Assembly (NCBI RefSeq): GCF_011683955.1
Contig: NZ_JAAQPI010000003.1
Coordinates: 62,001-126,000, forward strand
From: Pseudomaricurvus alkylphenolicus
GTDB lineage: Bacteria > Pseudomonadota > Gammaproteobacteria > Pseudomonadales > Cellvibrionaceae
DNA length: 64,000 bases
Direction: 5' to 3'
Positions 18,463 to 27,029 of this stretch are shown here, in pieces. The notes beneath the pieces are model-generated. The model did not search any database. It saw nothing but the letters and a program-made list of their open reading frames with translations, and was not told the origin of the DNA. A program made the translations under genes and the position numbers. The stretch's first letter is position 1. The number at the start of each line of letters is the position of its first letter.

Positions 18463-18762
18463 TTAATGGTTATGCCCATCCTTATGTTGATTCATCTGAT
18501 TGGGCTCGCTCTTATCGCCGGTCTTATGCTCCGAATGCCCTGCATGATGTTCATCGTCATGCATTGCGCTCTTACATTTTTTCATCATCGCCAGCATGAC
18601 CGGATCATTCGCATCCATCTTTGAGTGATCCATATTTTTCATTGCCTCGCATTTTGGCTTTTCCATCTTTTCTTTATGCAGAGACGGGTCGTGAGCATAG
18701 ACAAATCCGGCGGCAAAAAAACCGGCTAATAAAACATAAATTGCAATCTGTGTTTTCTTCAT
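18463..18762 (-). CDS. Small secreted Met/His/Lys-rich protein
   Basis: A 99-residue exported protein with a signal peptide ending near VYAHD. The mature part is rich in Met, His and Lys (KCEAMKNMDHSKMDANDPVMLAMMKKC, HDDEHHAGHSEHKTGDK). Such composition suggests periplasmic copper or silver sequestration similar in spirit to PcoE/SilE, though no true homology is claimed. AGGA lies upstream of the ATG. Confidence 0.65.
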   Translation of the reverse strand: MKKTQIAIYVLLAGFFAAGFVYAHDPSLHKEKMEKPKCEAMKNMDHSKMDANDPVMLAMMKKCKSAMHDDEHHAGHSEHKTGDKSEPNQMNQHKDGHNH

Positions 18763-18841
18763 AGGTAAATCCTCATAACTTCATCAAAATATCGGATAGT
18801 TCAAGATTAGTTGCTTTTCTTTCATAGCTTACTCCCACTGT

Positions 18842-19360
18842 TCACTTTCCAGCCGATAGCCCGCTGATATGCTGATAAACTTCAGAGCTGCCATCTTTTT
18901 TCAGCAACAAAACGTCATAGGGGTCAAAGCGATCTCCCACTTCCATACCCGGACTACCCACCGGCATACCGGGTACTGCTAATCCAATGGCATCTTCAGG
19001 GGGAGCGGCGAGAAAACGCTGGATGACGGAGCCAGGGATATGCCCTTCAAACACATAGCCATCATTTGTGACAGCGGTATGGCAGGACTGATAACGCGGC
19101 GCTATACCTTTATCAGATTTTATCTCGTTCAAATTTGTTGGGTGATGCACTTCGGATTCAAAGCCGAATTCTTCGATATGTGAAACCCACTTTTTGCAGC
19201 ATCCACAAGTTCGACTTTTATAGACATCCAGCGAGATCGCTTCATCGGAAACTGAACTCGACACAGTGGTTAAACTTGCCTTATCGGAATAGGCAACAAC
19301 ACTCGACAGTAGCAAAGTGGTAGCGACTATCCACCCAATACTTCTAACAACCCATTTCAT
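18842..19360 (-). CDS. DUF411 periplasmic metal-binding protein (CopG-like)
   Basis: Starting at the ATG at 19360, with GGGAG upstream, it encodes about 172 residues. A signal peptide is followed by the DUF411 domain: VYKSRTCGCCKKWVSHIEEFGF with a CxCC motif, then YQSCHTAVTNDGYVFEGHIPG, and AVPGMPVGSPGMEVGDR. DUF411/CopG proteins are thought to handle copper in the periplasm, probably through cysteine redox chemistry. It belongs to the same run of copper-linked genes on the minus strand. Confidence 0.82.
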   Translation of the reverse strand: MKWVVRSIGWIVATTLLLSSVVAYSDKASLTTVSSSVSDEAISLDVYKSRTCGCCKKWVSHIEEFGFESEVHHPTNLNEIKSDKGIAPRYQSCHTAVTNDGYVFEGHIPGSVIQRFLAAPPEDAIGLAVPGMPVGSPGMEVGDRFDPYDVLLLKKDGSSEVYQHISGLSAGK

Positions 19361-19473
19361 GCTAACTCCCACAGAGCATAAGGTCTTTTCAGACTTTCTA
19401 TTTGGGAGTTCTGAGACTCCCGCCAACAACAAACGAGTAAACAGCGCCGAATTTCAGGCGCACTTACCCTGTA

Positions 19474-19845
19474 TTAGCGGGCAATAGGGGGACGAAAGAG
19501 AGAAACAGCTAACTGAAGATCAGCCGACTCGTCATAGTGACCGGTTAGCGACTTCAGGCTAGAAGAAAAAGTAGACTGGTATGCAGGCAATGCCACTGAG
19601 GAACACCCACCCAAGCTGCAATCACAATCAGGGCAGCAGTCAGCGGTAGCCATTCCATCCAACGAGACCGTATCTGAACCCATATGCTGAGAATGATCCA
19701 TCACGCCGGAATCCATCATCTGTTCATGGGCCTGCATTGGAGCAGACGGACTTTGGCAAGATACACTCGTAGACGCCACTGCCTGACCGATGAAAGTCAT
19801 CATCAGTAGCGCTACGATTAAATGTCTGTATTTTGCTGTCCGCAT
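19474..19845 (-). CDS. Secreted Cys/His/Met-rich protein, CopL-like paralogue
   Basis: A 123-residue exported protein. After the signal peptide (end near AVASTS) come MMDSGVMDHSQHMGSD, DCCPDCDCSLGGCSS and a C terminus SLFRPPIAR. The spacing of DSGVM, the cysteine cluster and the final aromatic-x-PP matches the protein at 16880-17293, so the two are probably paralogues flanking this copper cluster. Likely periplasmic metal binding, by inference. Confidence 0.65.
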   Translation of the reverse strand: MRTAKYRHLIVALLMMTFIGQAVASTSVSCQSPSAPMQAHEQMMDSGVMDHSQHMGSDTVSLDGMATADCCPDCDCSLGGCSSVALPAYQSTFSSSLKSLTGHYDESADLQLAVSLFRPPIAR

Positions 19846-19974
19846 AATTCGGTTTACTGAAAGAAGCCGGTCAATTTAAGTCTCAGGTACATAGAGCACA
19901 ACGCAGGCAGATTAGTTCAATTCCTTCGATTCTGCAAGGACTCGTTGCGGCTACTTACAAGATACAGGCCCCTC

Positions 19975-19998
19975 AAAACAACCTTAACCGGCTGTTTT
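19975..19998 (-). terminator. Possible bidirectional terminator
   Basis: AAAACAACC (19975-19983) and GGCTGTTTT (19990-19998) pair at eight of nine positions with a 6-base loop, giving T-runs on both strands. It lies past the end of the 20058-21002 gene. Confidence 0.35.
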
Positions 19999-20057
19999 TA
20001 TTAAATAAATTCCAAAGCATAATTGGTCATATTTTAAACACCCCTCGTCCTTTCATG

Positions 20058-21002
20058 CTAGTCTGTGTCACATAACTTGTAACTGTTACGCGCATCTTTC
20101 TCTATCAGCCCTGCCATATACAGGTTTATCAGCACCTGTCTGATCTCATCGATATCGAGTTCATATTGTGCTGCTTTGATCCTCCGAATGACTGGCTGTA
20201 CCTGACCTCGAATAATATCGTTAGAAAGATTGACTATTTTCCGTCGCTGCTCAGAATCATCGATGGACACTTCTGGCTTGATAGCATCATCCGTTTCTTT
20301 ATCATCCCATAAAACATCGTGCCGCATGGAATTTGCAAGGCTAATCGCTCCCAGCGTAATAACTTCTAATAACAATGCCAGTAATCCATAGCCCAAATTT
20401 CTGATCGTTTCTGTACTTACACCAAAAAGCCGTCCCAGGATTGAAAAGAAGCGTGTAATTGGCACCTCATTCATCGCCGTATCCTTGCCAGCACTCGAAG
20501 ATCGCTCCATCAAGCCTATCAGCGAACTTTTTAGCTCACGTATTCTCTCTGCGTTTTTTTCCCCTTCAACCCATTGTCGGTGATACTCACTATTTAGGCG
20601 CTTTTCCAGCAAACGCTCATGGTGATCTATCTCCTGCCTAACCGCACTCATTCGCTCTTGCAGCGCCCTATATTCCACAGACACCAATCGAGAGTTGTTG
20701 ATTGCAGAAAACTCTGCAGAAAGGAAAAATGCGCAACTGGCCAGCAACGAGAATCCAGTAAGGACCAAAGCCATAACACCATAATAATGACTGCGCTGCC
20801 TTTCTGACCAAAACAAATATTTGCCGAAATCGATACAACACCCGACCAGGATAAACAAACCCGCTGCCAGTAGACTTTTACTTAGCCCGTTACCGATCAT
20901 GACATCACTGGGTGACACGCCCGACAAAGAAAGAGCAAACAAGCTCGTTAGAATCATGCTAACAAAGCAAAAAGTGTATTTAACAATCTGAATTAGGCGC
21001 AT
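20058..21002 (-). CDS. Membrane protein with coiled coil and C-terminal helical domain, unknown
   Basis: A 314-residue protein. Hydrophobic helices occur near residues 9-30, 40-56, 72-95 and 205-225. A long charged coiled-coil region lies between the third and fourth (EYRALQERMSAVRQEIDHHERLLEKRL). The C-terminal part (VQPVIRRIKAAQYELDIDEIRQVLINLYMAGLIEKD) looks like a winged-helix DNA-binding domain. It lies at the border of the metal cargo and the ICE backbone, divergent from the DUF2857 gene. No family is recognised. Confidence 0.65.
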   Translation of the reverse strand: MRLIQIVKYTFCFVSMILTSLFALSLSGVSPSDVMIGNGLSKSLLAAGLFILVGCCIDFGKYLFWSERQRSHYYGVMALVLTGFSLLASCAFFLSAEFSAINNSRLVSVEYRALQERMSAVRQEIDHHERLLEKRLNSEYHRQWVEGEKNAERIRELKSSLIGLMERSSSAGKDTAMNEVPITRFFSILGRLFGVSTETIRNLGYGLLALLLEVITLGAISLANSMRHDVLWDDKETDDAIKPEVSIDDSEQRRKIVNLSNDIIRGQVQPVIRRIKAAQYELDIDEIRQVLINLYMAGLIEKDARNSYKLCDTD

Positions 21003-21328
21003 CTAAAGCCCGTATATCATGCATTGGACAAGGCCACCATAATCCTATTCGCGTTTGTTCTAATCCATATTCTTCCTTTCCTCGAAAGATAAAACTTTTT
21101 GAGAATCGACTTCGTATCTAATGAAATCACGCCCTTCATACTCCCCGTGTTCATAACAATATCCGCTTACTATTCATTAAAACCAATGCCTTTAAACCTA
21201 GGTGTTAACACCTTGTTTTGCATAAACTTTCTTCTAATTATGAAAAGTTTCTCAACGTTATTTTTCTTCGTTGTCAATAGTATGGAATTGCTACCGAACA
21301 ACATGGACTGACCTACCGTCAGGGAACG
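21003..21328. other. 326-base divergent intergenic region with a 14-bp palindrome
   Basis: Lies between divergently read genes at 20058-21002 and 21329-21880, so it should hold two promoters. The perfect palindrome AGGTGTTAACACCT occurs at 21200-21213, preceded by CCT. It resembles one half of the MerR dyad at 16802-16822. A 70-codon reading frame at 21099-21311 is hydrophobic, has no ribosome binding site, and is not called as a gene. Confidence 0.5.
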
Positions 21329-21880
21329 ATGGAGTTACGATTTATGGCCAACTTTGAAGATAAAATGTGCCGCTCTGCAGCGAAGACATTGATGTTATCC
21401 CTTGAATCTCTTCAATCTATTCATTTTGAGACTCATAAGCTCTCCGATGAATTACTCACCGCAATGTCCAGGCTTAATCTTACAGAACAAAAATCACTTA
21501 TTAACCGTGCTCGCTACTTTCTCAACATTGGCCTAGACGAAAAAGCGCTGAAGAGGCAACTTAAAGAGCTGGAAGACATGCGCGAAGAGCGCGAATTAGA
21601 AGATACGTACCTTTTTCATGGCGCACCATTGATTCTAATGCGCCGATTATTTGGTATGCATGCGTCTGAGTTTTCTCGTCGTCGCAACATCCTTAATATT
21701 CGAGGAGCAGGCAGCGGAAGACCTCCATTGTGCAGCGAGGAAACCGATCATCTGGTCTGGAAGACTTGGCAGCACCATAAACAACTGGAGGAGCGTGAGC
21801 GTTTTCTCAAAATAGCCGACGAAACCAACCTGGATCTTCACCTAATCTGGAGCGCTTTACGCGAACATATTGACACCTGA
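21329..21880 (+). CDS. DUF2857-type ICE backbone protein
   Basis: A 183-residue soluble, helical, charged protein. The segment LFGMHASEFSRRRNILNIRGAGSGRPP, ending in a Gly-Arg-Pro-Pro turn, resembles the DUF2857 family found in ICE replication/partition regions, where such proteins are thought to bind DNA. An alternative ATG lies five codons in (21344) with GGAG upstream. It heads a short plus-strand group with two small genes. Confidence 0.6.
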   Translation: MELRFMANFEDKMCRSAAKTLMLSLESLQSIHFETHKLSDELLTAMSRLNLTEQKSLINRARYFLNIGLDEKALKRQLKELEDMREERELEDTYLFHGAPLILMRRLFGMHASEFSRRRNILNIRGAGSGRPPLCSEETDHLVWKTWQHHKQLEERERFLKIADETNLDLHLIWSALREHIDT

Positions 21881-21976
21881 CCATCATGAATGTCGCCTGA
21901 ATACCTCTTCTCCTTCCCCAGATACGGTATAATCATTTATCCCTAAATGGACTCCAACCTTCAAGGAGAACAATGG

Positions 21977-22216
21977 ATGTTTACAAGTAACTCTTTCCGT
22001 ATTTCCTATCTAATAGCAATATTGCTCTTGCCCAGCACGGCTAACGCGGAACAATCCTGGGAATACCTGGTAAAAACATACCCCTTGTTGGGCAATGATG
22101 GCGCGCTAACCCAAGCACTGAATAAGCTAGGTCAGCAGCACTGGGAACTCGTAAATTGCGCCAAAGGCAGTGCGAAACTTACTTGTATTTTTAAGCGTCC
22201 TGCAAAAGGGGACTAA
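21977..22216 (+). CDS. Small secreted protein, unknown (DUF4177-like pattern)
   Basis: The in-frame ATG at 21977 is preceded by AAGGAGAA, giving 79 residues with a signal peptide ending at ANAEQ. The rest, SWEYLVKTYPLL...LNKLGQQHWELVNCAK, has the W-E-Y and G-x-x-x-W-E-L-V pattern of DUF4177-like proteins. Function is unknown. It is followed four bases later by another small gene. Confidence 0.6.
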   Translation: MFTSNSFRISYLIAILLLPSTANAEQSWEYLVKTYPLLGNDGALTQALNKLGQQHWELVNCAKGSAKLTCIFKRPAKGD

Positions 22217-22220
22217 TCTG

Positions 22221-22439
22221 ATGAAATGGCTTAAAACATCTTATCTGTTCATAGCAGCACTAATTACCGGCACACTCAGCCTATGCTGGCGCACCCTGCT
22301 GTTTTTAATTGATCTAATCGATGGCGGCGATGACGAAAATGATCACGCCCCTACCGATAACATCATTCATTACAACCACCGAACTGGTGAGATTGACCCG
22401 GTAAAACGCGCAGACGGCCTTTACGACAACAATCTATAG
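22221..22439 (+). CDS. Small membrane protein, unknown
   Basis: From the ATG at 22221 it encodes 72 residues: one hydrophobic helix (about 5-28) and an acidic, polar tail (DLIDGGDDENDHAPTDNIIHYNHRTGEIDPVKR). It follows the previous gene by four bases, so they are probably co-transcribed, and a bidirectional terminator follows. Not recognised. Confidence 0.55.
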   Translation: MKWLKTSYLFIAALITGTLSLCWRTLLFLIDLIDGGDDENDHAPTDNIIHYNHRTGEIDPVKRADGLYDNNL

Positions 22440-22441
22440 AA

Positions 22442-22473
22442 AATGCCCGTAAAACCTAAGTTCTACGGGCATT
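22442..22473. terminator. Bidirectional terminator between convergent genes
   Basis: AATGCCCGTA (22442-22451) pairs perfectly with TACGGGCATT (22464-22473), with a 12-base loop. It sits between the plus-strand small gene and radC on the minus strand, followed by GGTTTTG on the plus side. Confidence 0.7.
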
Positions 22474-22485
22474 GGTTTTGATCAA

Positions 22486-22977
22486 CTAAAGCAATCCCCG
22501 CTCAGCAAACGATTCCACTACTTCATCACCCACTATAAAGTGATCCAGCACCCGGATATCCATAAGTGTCAAAACCTCCTTCAGTCGCTGGGTGATATTT
22601 CTATCACTCTGACTGGGTTCTGCCACTCCGGACGGATGATTGTGAGCAAAGATCACTGCAGCGGCATTCACCTGTAAAGCGGCCTTAACCACTTCACGGG
22701 GATAAACACTACAGCCATCAATAGTGCCTGCAAACATTTCCCGATACTCAATCAGTCGGTGTTGGCTATCAACAAACAGACAGCTAAATATTTCTCGCTG
22801 CTGATCGGCTAACTGTAAGCGTAGATAGTCTCGTACTTCATGCGGCGAACTAAACACTTGGTCACGAGTTTTTAATCGTGCATATAGCAGATTTTTGGCT
22901 TCAGCAATCAGTTGGTTTTCCTGCTCGAATGTTGTTTCGGAGGAATACATTTCACTCGAAGGTTTAACGTCTTTCAT
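22486..22977 (-). CDS. radC: RadC-like JAB/MPN metalloprotein of ICE type
   Basis: From the ATG at 22977, with GGGAG seven bases upstream, it is about 163 residues. The JAMM motif is intact: the EYREMFAGT strand, then HNHPSGVAEPSQSD. It is the common ICE/genomic-island form with only the MPN domain and no complete helix-hairpin-helix part. Its role on mobile elements is not established despite the DNA-repair name. A strong hairpin lies just upstream in its leader, and the DUF3577 gene precedes it. Confidence 0.88.
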   Translation of the reverse strand: MKDVKPSSEMYSSETTFEQENQLIAEAKNLLYARLKTRDQVFSSPHEVRDYLRLQLADQQREIFSCLFVDSQHRLIEYREMFAGTIDGCSVYPREVVKAALQVNAAAVIFAHNHPSGVAEPSQSDRNITQRLKEVLTLMDIRVLDHFIVGDEVVESFAERGLL

Positions 22978-23011
22978 GATGTGCTCCCATGAAAATAGGG
23001 AACACACCGGG

Positions 23012-23041
23012 TCCTTATGGGAACGGTGGTTCCCATAAGGA
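23012..23041 (-). promoter_or_regulatory. Perfect 12-bp hairpin in the radC leader
   Basis: TCCTTATGGGAA (23012-23023) and TTCCCATAAGGA (23030-23041) pair perfectly around a 6-base loop. It ends 35 bases upstream of the radC start and lacks a following T-run, so it is a leader structure or binding dyad rather than a clear terminator. Confidence 0.6.
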
Positions 23042-23089
23042 TGTAACGGACAGTATTTATCGCTAGATCAATACTGCCCTGGTGGCGTG

Positions 23090-23563
23090 TTATCCATTTG
23101 CGACTTGAGACGTATTCTCATGATCATCAAAAGTGCGTTGGTCTTCATAGACCAGCTCACCGTTAATTTTCATGGAGTGTATACGCGTCAAGAAGCCACC
23201 TATCGCAGCCCCCAATTCACCAGCACGTTCACCTTGTTTATAGATGAATGCCTTGGCACGAGGGTTAGCCATATTAAAGCGAATCAGCACATTGGCATCT
23301 TCGGCTTCGATAGCTTCCCGGTGTTCTAATACCACACCGAGTACGGTTTCAGACGAGATAACGAGATCATGATATTCATAATGCACATTATCCGCTGGCC
23401 CCTGGATAACCGATACTTGAGCTGCATAGCGTTGAGGTTTTCCTTCAGCACCGAATTCACGAATACTGTTTAGATAACCAATGCCATTGGCATACTCGTT
23501 GAAGTACCGGTTGTTTTCTGCAGTAGCAGAAGAAGTTGTTGCATTTTCAGTTGGTTTACTCAT
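23090..23563 (-). CDS. DUF3577 (STY4534 family) ICE protein
   Basis: A 157-residue protein matching the STY4534/DUF3577 family: RYFNEYANGIGYLNSIREF, followed by YAAQVSVIQGPADNVHYEYHDLVIS and a C-terminal ALVxRxRF-like stretch (NVLIRFNMANPRAKAFIYKQGERAGELGAAIGGFLTRI). These proteins are standard in ICEs of this type and are annotated as ICE replication or single-strand-binding-like proteins. AGGAG lies upstream of the ATG. Two hairpins lie in the 160 bases before it. Confidence 0.85.
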   Translation of the reverse strand: MSKPTENATTSSATAENNRYFNEYANGIGYLNSIREFGAEGKPQRYAAQVSVIQGPADNVHYEYHDLVISSETVLGVVLEHREAIEAEDANVLIRFNMANPRAKAFIYKQGERAGELGAAIGGFLTRIHSMKINGELVYEDQRTFDDHENTSQVANG

Positions 23564-23610
23564 AGCAGTGCTCCTGATTCAATGAGTTGATGTGATAAAA
23601 AGAGCCGCTG

Positions 23611-23642
23611 ACCCAATGGGGCAACAAGCTCCCCGGTTGGGT
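23611..23642 (-). promoter_or_regulatory. Leader hairpin upstream of the DUF3577 gene
   Basis: ACCCAATGGGG (23611-23621) pairs with CCCCGGTTGGGT (23631-23642) apart from a small internal mismatch. It ends 48 bases upstream of the start codon, a position like that of the radC, 56473 and DUF6908 leader hairpins. Confidence 0.45.
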
Positions 23643-23722
23643 GAGTGAACAAACAGACCATTCAGCATTTCCGTAGAAATTACTGCATGCCACACCGAAG
23701 CGTTGATCCGGGCATGTAGGTT

Positions 23723-23742
23723 GCTATTGAGACAGCAATAGC
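23723..23742 (-). repeat. Dispersed GCTATTG/CAATAGC hairpin, copy 1
   Basis: GCTATTG and CAATAGC flank the 6-base loop AGACAG, followed by CACT. The same 7-bp stem and 6-base loop recur at 56621-56640 and 58323-58342. On the minus strand all three spell G-Y-C-x-[LF]-N-S in one frame. This copy lies between traG and the DUF3577 gene, inside a 63-codon reading frame of doubtful reality (23579-23770). Confidence 0.7.
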
Positions 23743-23777
23743 CACTGTTGGTATGTGTTAGGTTATTCATGATCGGA

Positions 23778-25334
23778 TCATTTCCCTGTTGCTTTCTTGC
23801 CTTTCAAGCGACCGGCTAAACGTGGATTAATTCGACCCGCCCCAGCGGTGCCACGGGTGATCGCCTGGGTAGCACCATCGAGCTGGGAGGCAGCTCGAAT
23901 ACCTGCCAATCCAAGGTAAACGGATAACAGTAATGGCAACACCAAATACAGCCCGCCAGTGAGAAAGTTTAAAATGATCCGTTTAAGCGTGAGGTCGGTA
24001 CTAAACAGTGTGGTTACGCTGCCAGGATCTGGGTAAAACGCCTGAATCAAATTTTGATCCACCCACCAGGCAAAGAACCACAACACTGTCCAGAACTTCA
24101 CTGTAAACAAGATCAATGCGCCAATAATCAACAATGAAAACTTGTAGCGACTGATCAATATGAAGAACGGCAGTAACGCGTAGAGTCCCATCAGAATCAG
24201 GGCTTGCACCATCGGAGCCGCTTCAAGAAACACGCGCAGATAAGCCGCAAAAGACACACTGGTCTTTCCAAGGCCGTAAGCAGCCAGGCCTTGTTGCGCT
24301 GCATTTTGTACAGACACCATCACCCCTGGCTCCCCAACACTAAAATCAACTAAATTGCCGTAGGCGAAGTCATATCCTCTTGTAGTCCAGCGCGGTGGAG
24401 AGTTGATCAACGCAATCTGAATAACTGCATCACGACGTGGTGCAGGGTCCCACCCCGGTTCAGCGGCAGCAGAGAGTAAATCGAGATCACCCAGCTCATT
24501 GAGAATCGATTGCTGAATACCTTGCCACCATTCTGTACAGAATGGCTTCCCATAAACAGGGTTATTAGACGCATCCCACTCTACGTCCCTGAGTGCCGAC
24601 CAAGGGTACCCTTCCCTGACGGTATCAGCACGGATGCTATCGTAATATCCCGGAATTTCCTGATACACATGCGAACCGATCCAGTCGGGATCACTATCAC
24701 CATAACGATTCAGCAACGCGGTAATTGCGGTACTATCGGGACGTTCGGCCAGGTATTTTGATCGTGCTTCAATAAAGCAATCTCTAAAGAAATCGTTAAT
24801 CTCATGCTGCAAATTGGGGTCTTGAATGGACGCATCGCGCAATTCATCCACATAGCCTCTAAAATCCAAAGTGGGCGGCACATCTTCCATCACCGCGCGG
24901 TTAAAGCCAGAACTAAAGCTCATCACCGCATACCAAAACACGGGCACATTCACCGTCACCGGCGCAGCATTAAACGAAATGCCTCCACCATAGGTAGTGC
25001 GTGAGTTATTGACCGTCGCCACGGGTTGTGCGGGCGTTCCAATGACTGCGCGTGGAGTAAACGACAGATCGACAGCATTCAACGGTGTTGCTGGTACCGC
25101 TGCAATCAGTATCACAAAGAAGGCGACGAAAAACTCTACCTCGACAATACGTAGTGTGGTATTGCCCGCTTCCTCGGCATCTTCCCCCGCATACGAACGA
25201 ATAATGGTATCGAGAAGAATACCCAAAAACGGCAGAAACACGATACCGGTTGCCACCAGCACATCCCAAATACTGTTATAAAATAGCCAGCCAAATAATG
25301 TGGTGTATAGTTCTAACGTACTATCAACAGCCAT
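23778..25334 (-). CDS. TraG-N family mating-pair stabilisation protein
   Basis: A 518-residue inner-membrane protein with hydrophobic helices near the N terminus (LVATGIVFLPFLGILLDTII), around residue 70, and a cluster of four or five in the C-terminal third. This layout fits the TraG N-terminal domain protein that closes the GI-type transfer cluster. It acts in mating-pair formation. It is read after the 114-residue membrane protein, four bases apart, as the last gene of block 3. Confidence 0.85.
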   Translation of the reverse strand: MAVDSTLELYTTLFGWLFYNSIWDVLVATGIVFLPFLGILLDTIIRSYAGEDAEEAGNTTLRIVEVEFFVAFFVILIAAVPATPLNAVDLSFTPRAVIGTPAQPVATVNNSRTTYGGGISFNAAPVTVNVPVFWYAVMSFSSGFNRAVMEDVPPTLDFRGYVDELRDASIQDPNLQHEINDFFRDCFIEARSKYLAERPDSTAITALLNRYGDSDPDWIGSHVYQEIPGYYDSIRADTVREGYPWSALRDVEWDASNNPVYGKPFCTEWWQGIQQSILNELGDLDLLSAAAEPGWDPAPRRDAVIQIALINSPPRWTTRGYDFAYGNLVDFSVGEPGVMVSVQNAAQQGLAAYGLGKTSVSFAAYLRVFLEAAPMVQALILMGLYALLPFFILISRYKFSLLIIGALILFTVKFWTVLWFFAWWVDQNLIQAFYPDPGSVTTLFSTDLTLKRIILNFLTGGLYLVLPLLLSVYLGLAGIRAASQLDGATQAITRGTAGAGRINPRLAGRLKGKKATGK

Positions 25335-25338
25335 ACCG

Positions 25339-25683
25339 TTAGGCCATCCAGTCCAACAAATACGCTAAAGGATTTTGAACAATCAAACACTCATAAAAGA
25401 TGATCAAAACTACTAATGGGCGGCGGCTTGCAGAGTATGAAGAGTTATTCCGACGATAACGGGTAAGATGGCAAACCAGCTGAGGCCAAAACATCACCAG
25501 CAGACTATAAATAGAAGCCCGCCACCAACCCAACGGCAAGTTCGCCACCAGCGAGTCCATCGCCTGAGGAGACTGTGAACTCACCCAGAGACTGACCGCG
25601 ACTCCCATGATAAACAGTAATAGCAATGCAGCAGAGGTATATCCCCAGAGCAAACACTGGCTCTTTAAAGGCACAAATTTCAT
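25339..25683 (-). CDS. Small two-to-three-helix membrane protein of the transfer cluster
   Basis: A 114-residue protein with hydrophobic segments near residues 12-32, 52-66 and 88-105, and a basic stretch RYRRNNSSYSASRRPL. The ATG overlaps the PFL_4711 stop by four bases. A small membrane gene at this place is usual in GI-type clusters, but I do not know a named function. Confidence 0.7.
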   Translation of the reverse strand: MKFVPLKSQCLLWGYTSAALLLLFIMGVAVSLWVSSQSPQAMDSLVANLPLGWWRASIYSLLVMFWPQLVCHLTRYRRNNSSYSASRRPLVVLIIFYECLIVQNPLAYLLDWMA

Positions 25684-27029
25684 TGTTCTACACCGCCATT
25701 TTTCAAAGGGCGAGAGTCAGTCGGAACCGAGGCTGGCGTATTGACAGACGACTGCCGGATCGCATTGTCCCGTAGCAACAGCTCTACAACGGTCGAAGTA
25801 ACAAATTTATCGCGGGCATCTTTCTCGAAAATCACATTACTGATTTCGCTTTCCAGCTCATCCAGCGCCTGAATCACTTCTTGTTGTGCAATCTCATTCG
25901 CTGCAACATAGCCCTCTTTCCGACCAGCCAATAGCAAGCGGCGAATAATCATGGCCTCCTCCATGACCCTCGCTTCAGCAATTTCCTGGCCGAGCTTATT
26001 AATGACAATGGATATTTCGTCGGGAGACTGATTGCGGATCGCCAGAATAACTTGCAACGTCACCGCAATACCCGGCGCTTCGACTTGCTCCAGGTTTGCC
26101 CGTGTAGGCTGCGTTGAACCTGAAACAATATCCACTAGCAACTGCACAATATCTTCAGTGGTCTCTTCGATATAGGGAATCAACCCTTTGCCAGGCCGTG
26201 TCCCTTTGGTACAGCTATCGCAAAGACCTACCTCGATCTCGCCTAATACATTATTAATCCACTGATCAACGGCGTTAGGGCCAGCGAAATGCTGAGCAAG
26301 AGGCGCACTATTCGGCAGGTTACTACCTGTTTCGGGAGGCCGTTGTGACAATATATTCAAACCGGCTTTGGCAACATCTGATAGCACGCGAATGGGAGGT
26401 TGGTTAACCCCACCTGCCCTCAGTCCACCCACCCATTCAATCCCTTCATTAGGCGCATCTTCAGCATCATCGACCGCATCGTGGATATTAGCTCCACCGA
26501 TACCTACTGAACGCTTCCAGGAATCGCCCCAACTGACCGTAACCCATTCATCAAAAGGGTTAGTGTTATTGGCAATCTCGTATTGAATACGCTCACAGCT
26601 TTTGGTGGCCAGCGAAAAGGATTCGATGGCTCGCAGTAATGCATTTTGAAACAGGTCATACAGACCTGGATTCGCCTTTTGAAGGATATAACCCGGTAAG
26701 TTTGCTATCGCGGCTGTTGCTGCCAATTCGATGGCATTGACCGCGTTATCGACACCATTTCGCAAATTGTCCAGTGAACTTTCGATAGCCACCATTGGAT
26801 CAAAACCACTGCAACTGAGCGCAGAGGCCTGTCCACTCAGTGATAGATCAATCGTAGTGATATTTAGGCTGGGTGGAATAGCGATATCACGCCCACCACC
26901 GATCTTGTAGTAGAACAGGCTATCATCGCTTGGCGCTTCTGCAGCAATTAGCGGATGACAAGTTAAAAAACCAACAATCAGGATCACTAACCAGCGACAA
27001 AACCGCATATCTGTATGTTCCGCAGTCAT
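25680..27029 (-). CDS. ICE transfer protein, PFL_4711 (TIGR03755) family
   Basis: From the ATG at 27029, which overlaps the PFL_4710 stop as ATGA and has GAGGA upstream, it is 449 residues. A signal peptide precedes LIAAEA. The mature protein is periplasmic, mainly helical, with a few cysteines (CDSCTKGTRPGKG). Position and length match PFL_4711, a TraH-like partner in mating-pair formation. Assignment relies on synteny plus recognisable stretches such as YYKIGGGRDIAIPP. Confidence 0.85.
   Translation of the reverse strand: MTAEHTDMRFCRWLVILIVGFLTCHPLIAAEAPSDDSLFYYKIGGGRDIAIPPSLNITTIDLSLSGQASALSCSGFDPMVAIESSLDNLRNGVDNAVNAIELAATAAIANLPGYILQKANPGLYDLFQNALLRAIESFSLATKSCERIQYEIANNTNPFDEWVTVSWGDSWKRSVGIGGANIHDAVDDAEDAPNEGIEWVGGLRAGGVNQPPIRVLSDVAKAGLNILSQRPPETGSNLPNSAPLAQHFAGPNAVDQWINNVLGEIEVGLCDSCTKGTRPGKGLIPYIEETTEDIVQLLVDIVSGSTQPTRANLEQVEAPGIAVTLQVILAIRNQSPDEISIVINKLGQEIAEARVMEEAMIIRRLLLAGRKEGYVAANEIAQQEVIQALDELESEISNVIFEKDARDKFVTSTVVELLLRDNAIRQSSVNTPASVPTDSRPLKNGGVEQ

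Noticed and set aside
21099-21311. 70-codon hydrophobic reading frame upstream of the DUF2857 gene
   Set aside because: No ribosome binding site, AT-rich intergenic composition, and it would fill the divergent promoter region. Hydrophobic translation is expected from T-rich DNA.
22486-22977. RadC as a DNA-repair gene
   Set aside because: It is the short MPN-only form common on mobile elements; no evidence of repair function can be seen.
23579-23770. 63-codon frame containing the dispersed hairpin (GYCCLNSN)
   Set aside because: Only the short G-Y-C-x-x-N-S part recurs at the other two copies, and the frames there are short and end soon. A structural repeat explains it better, though translation is not excluded.
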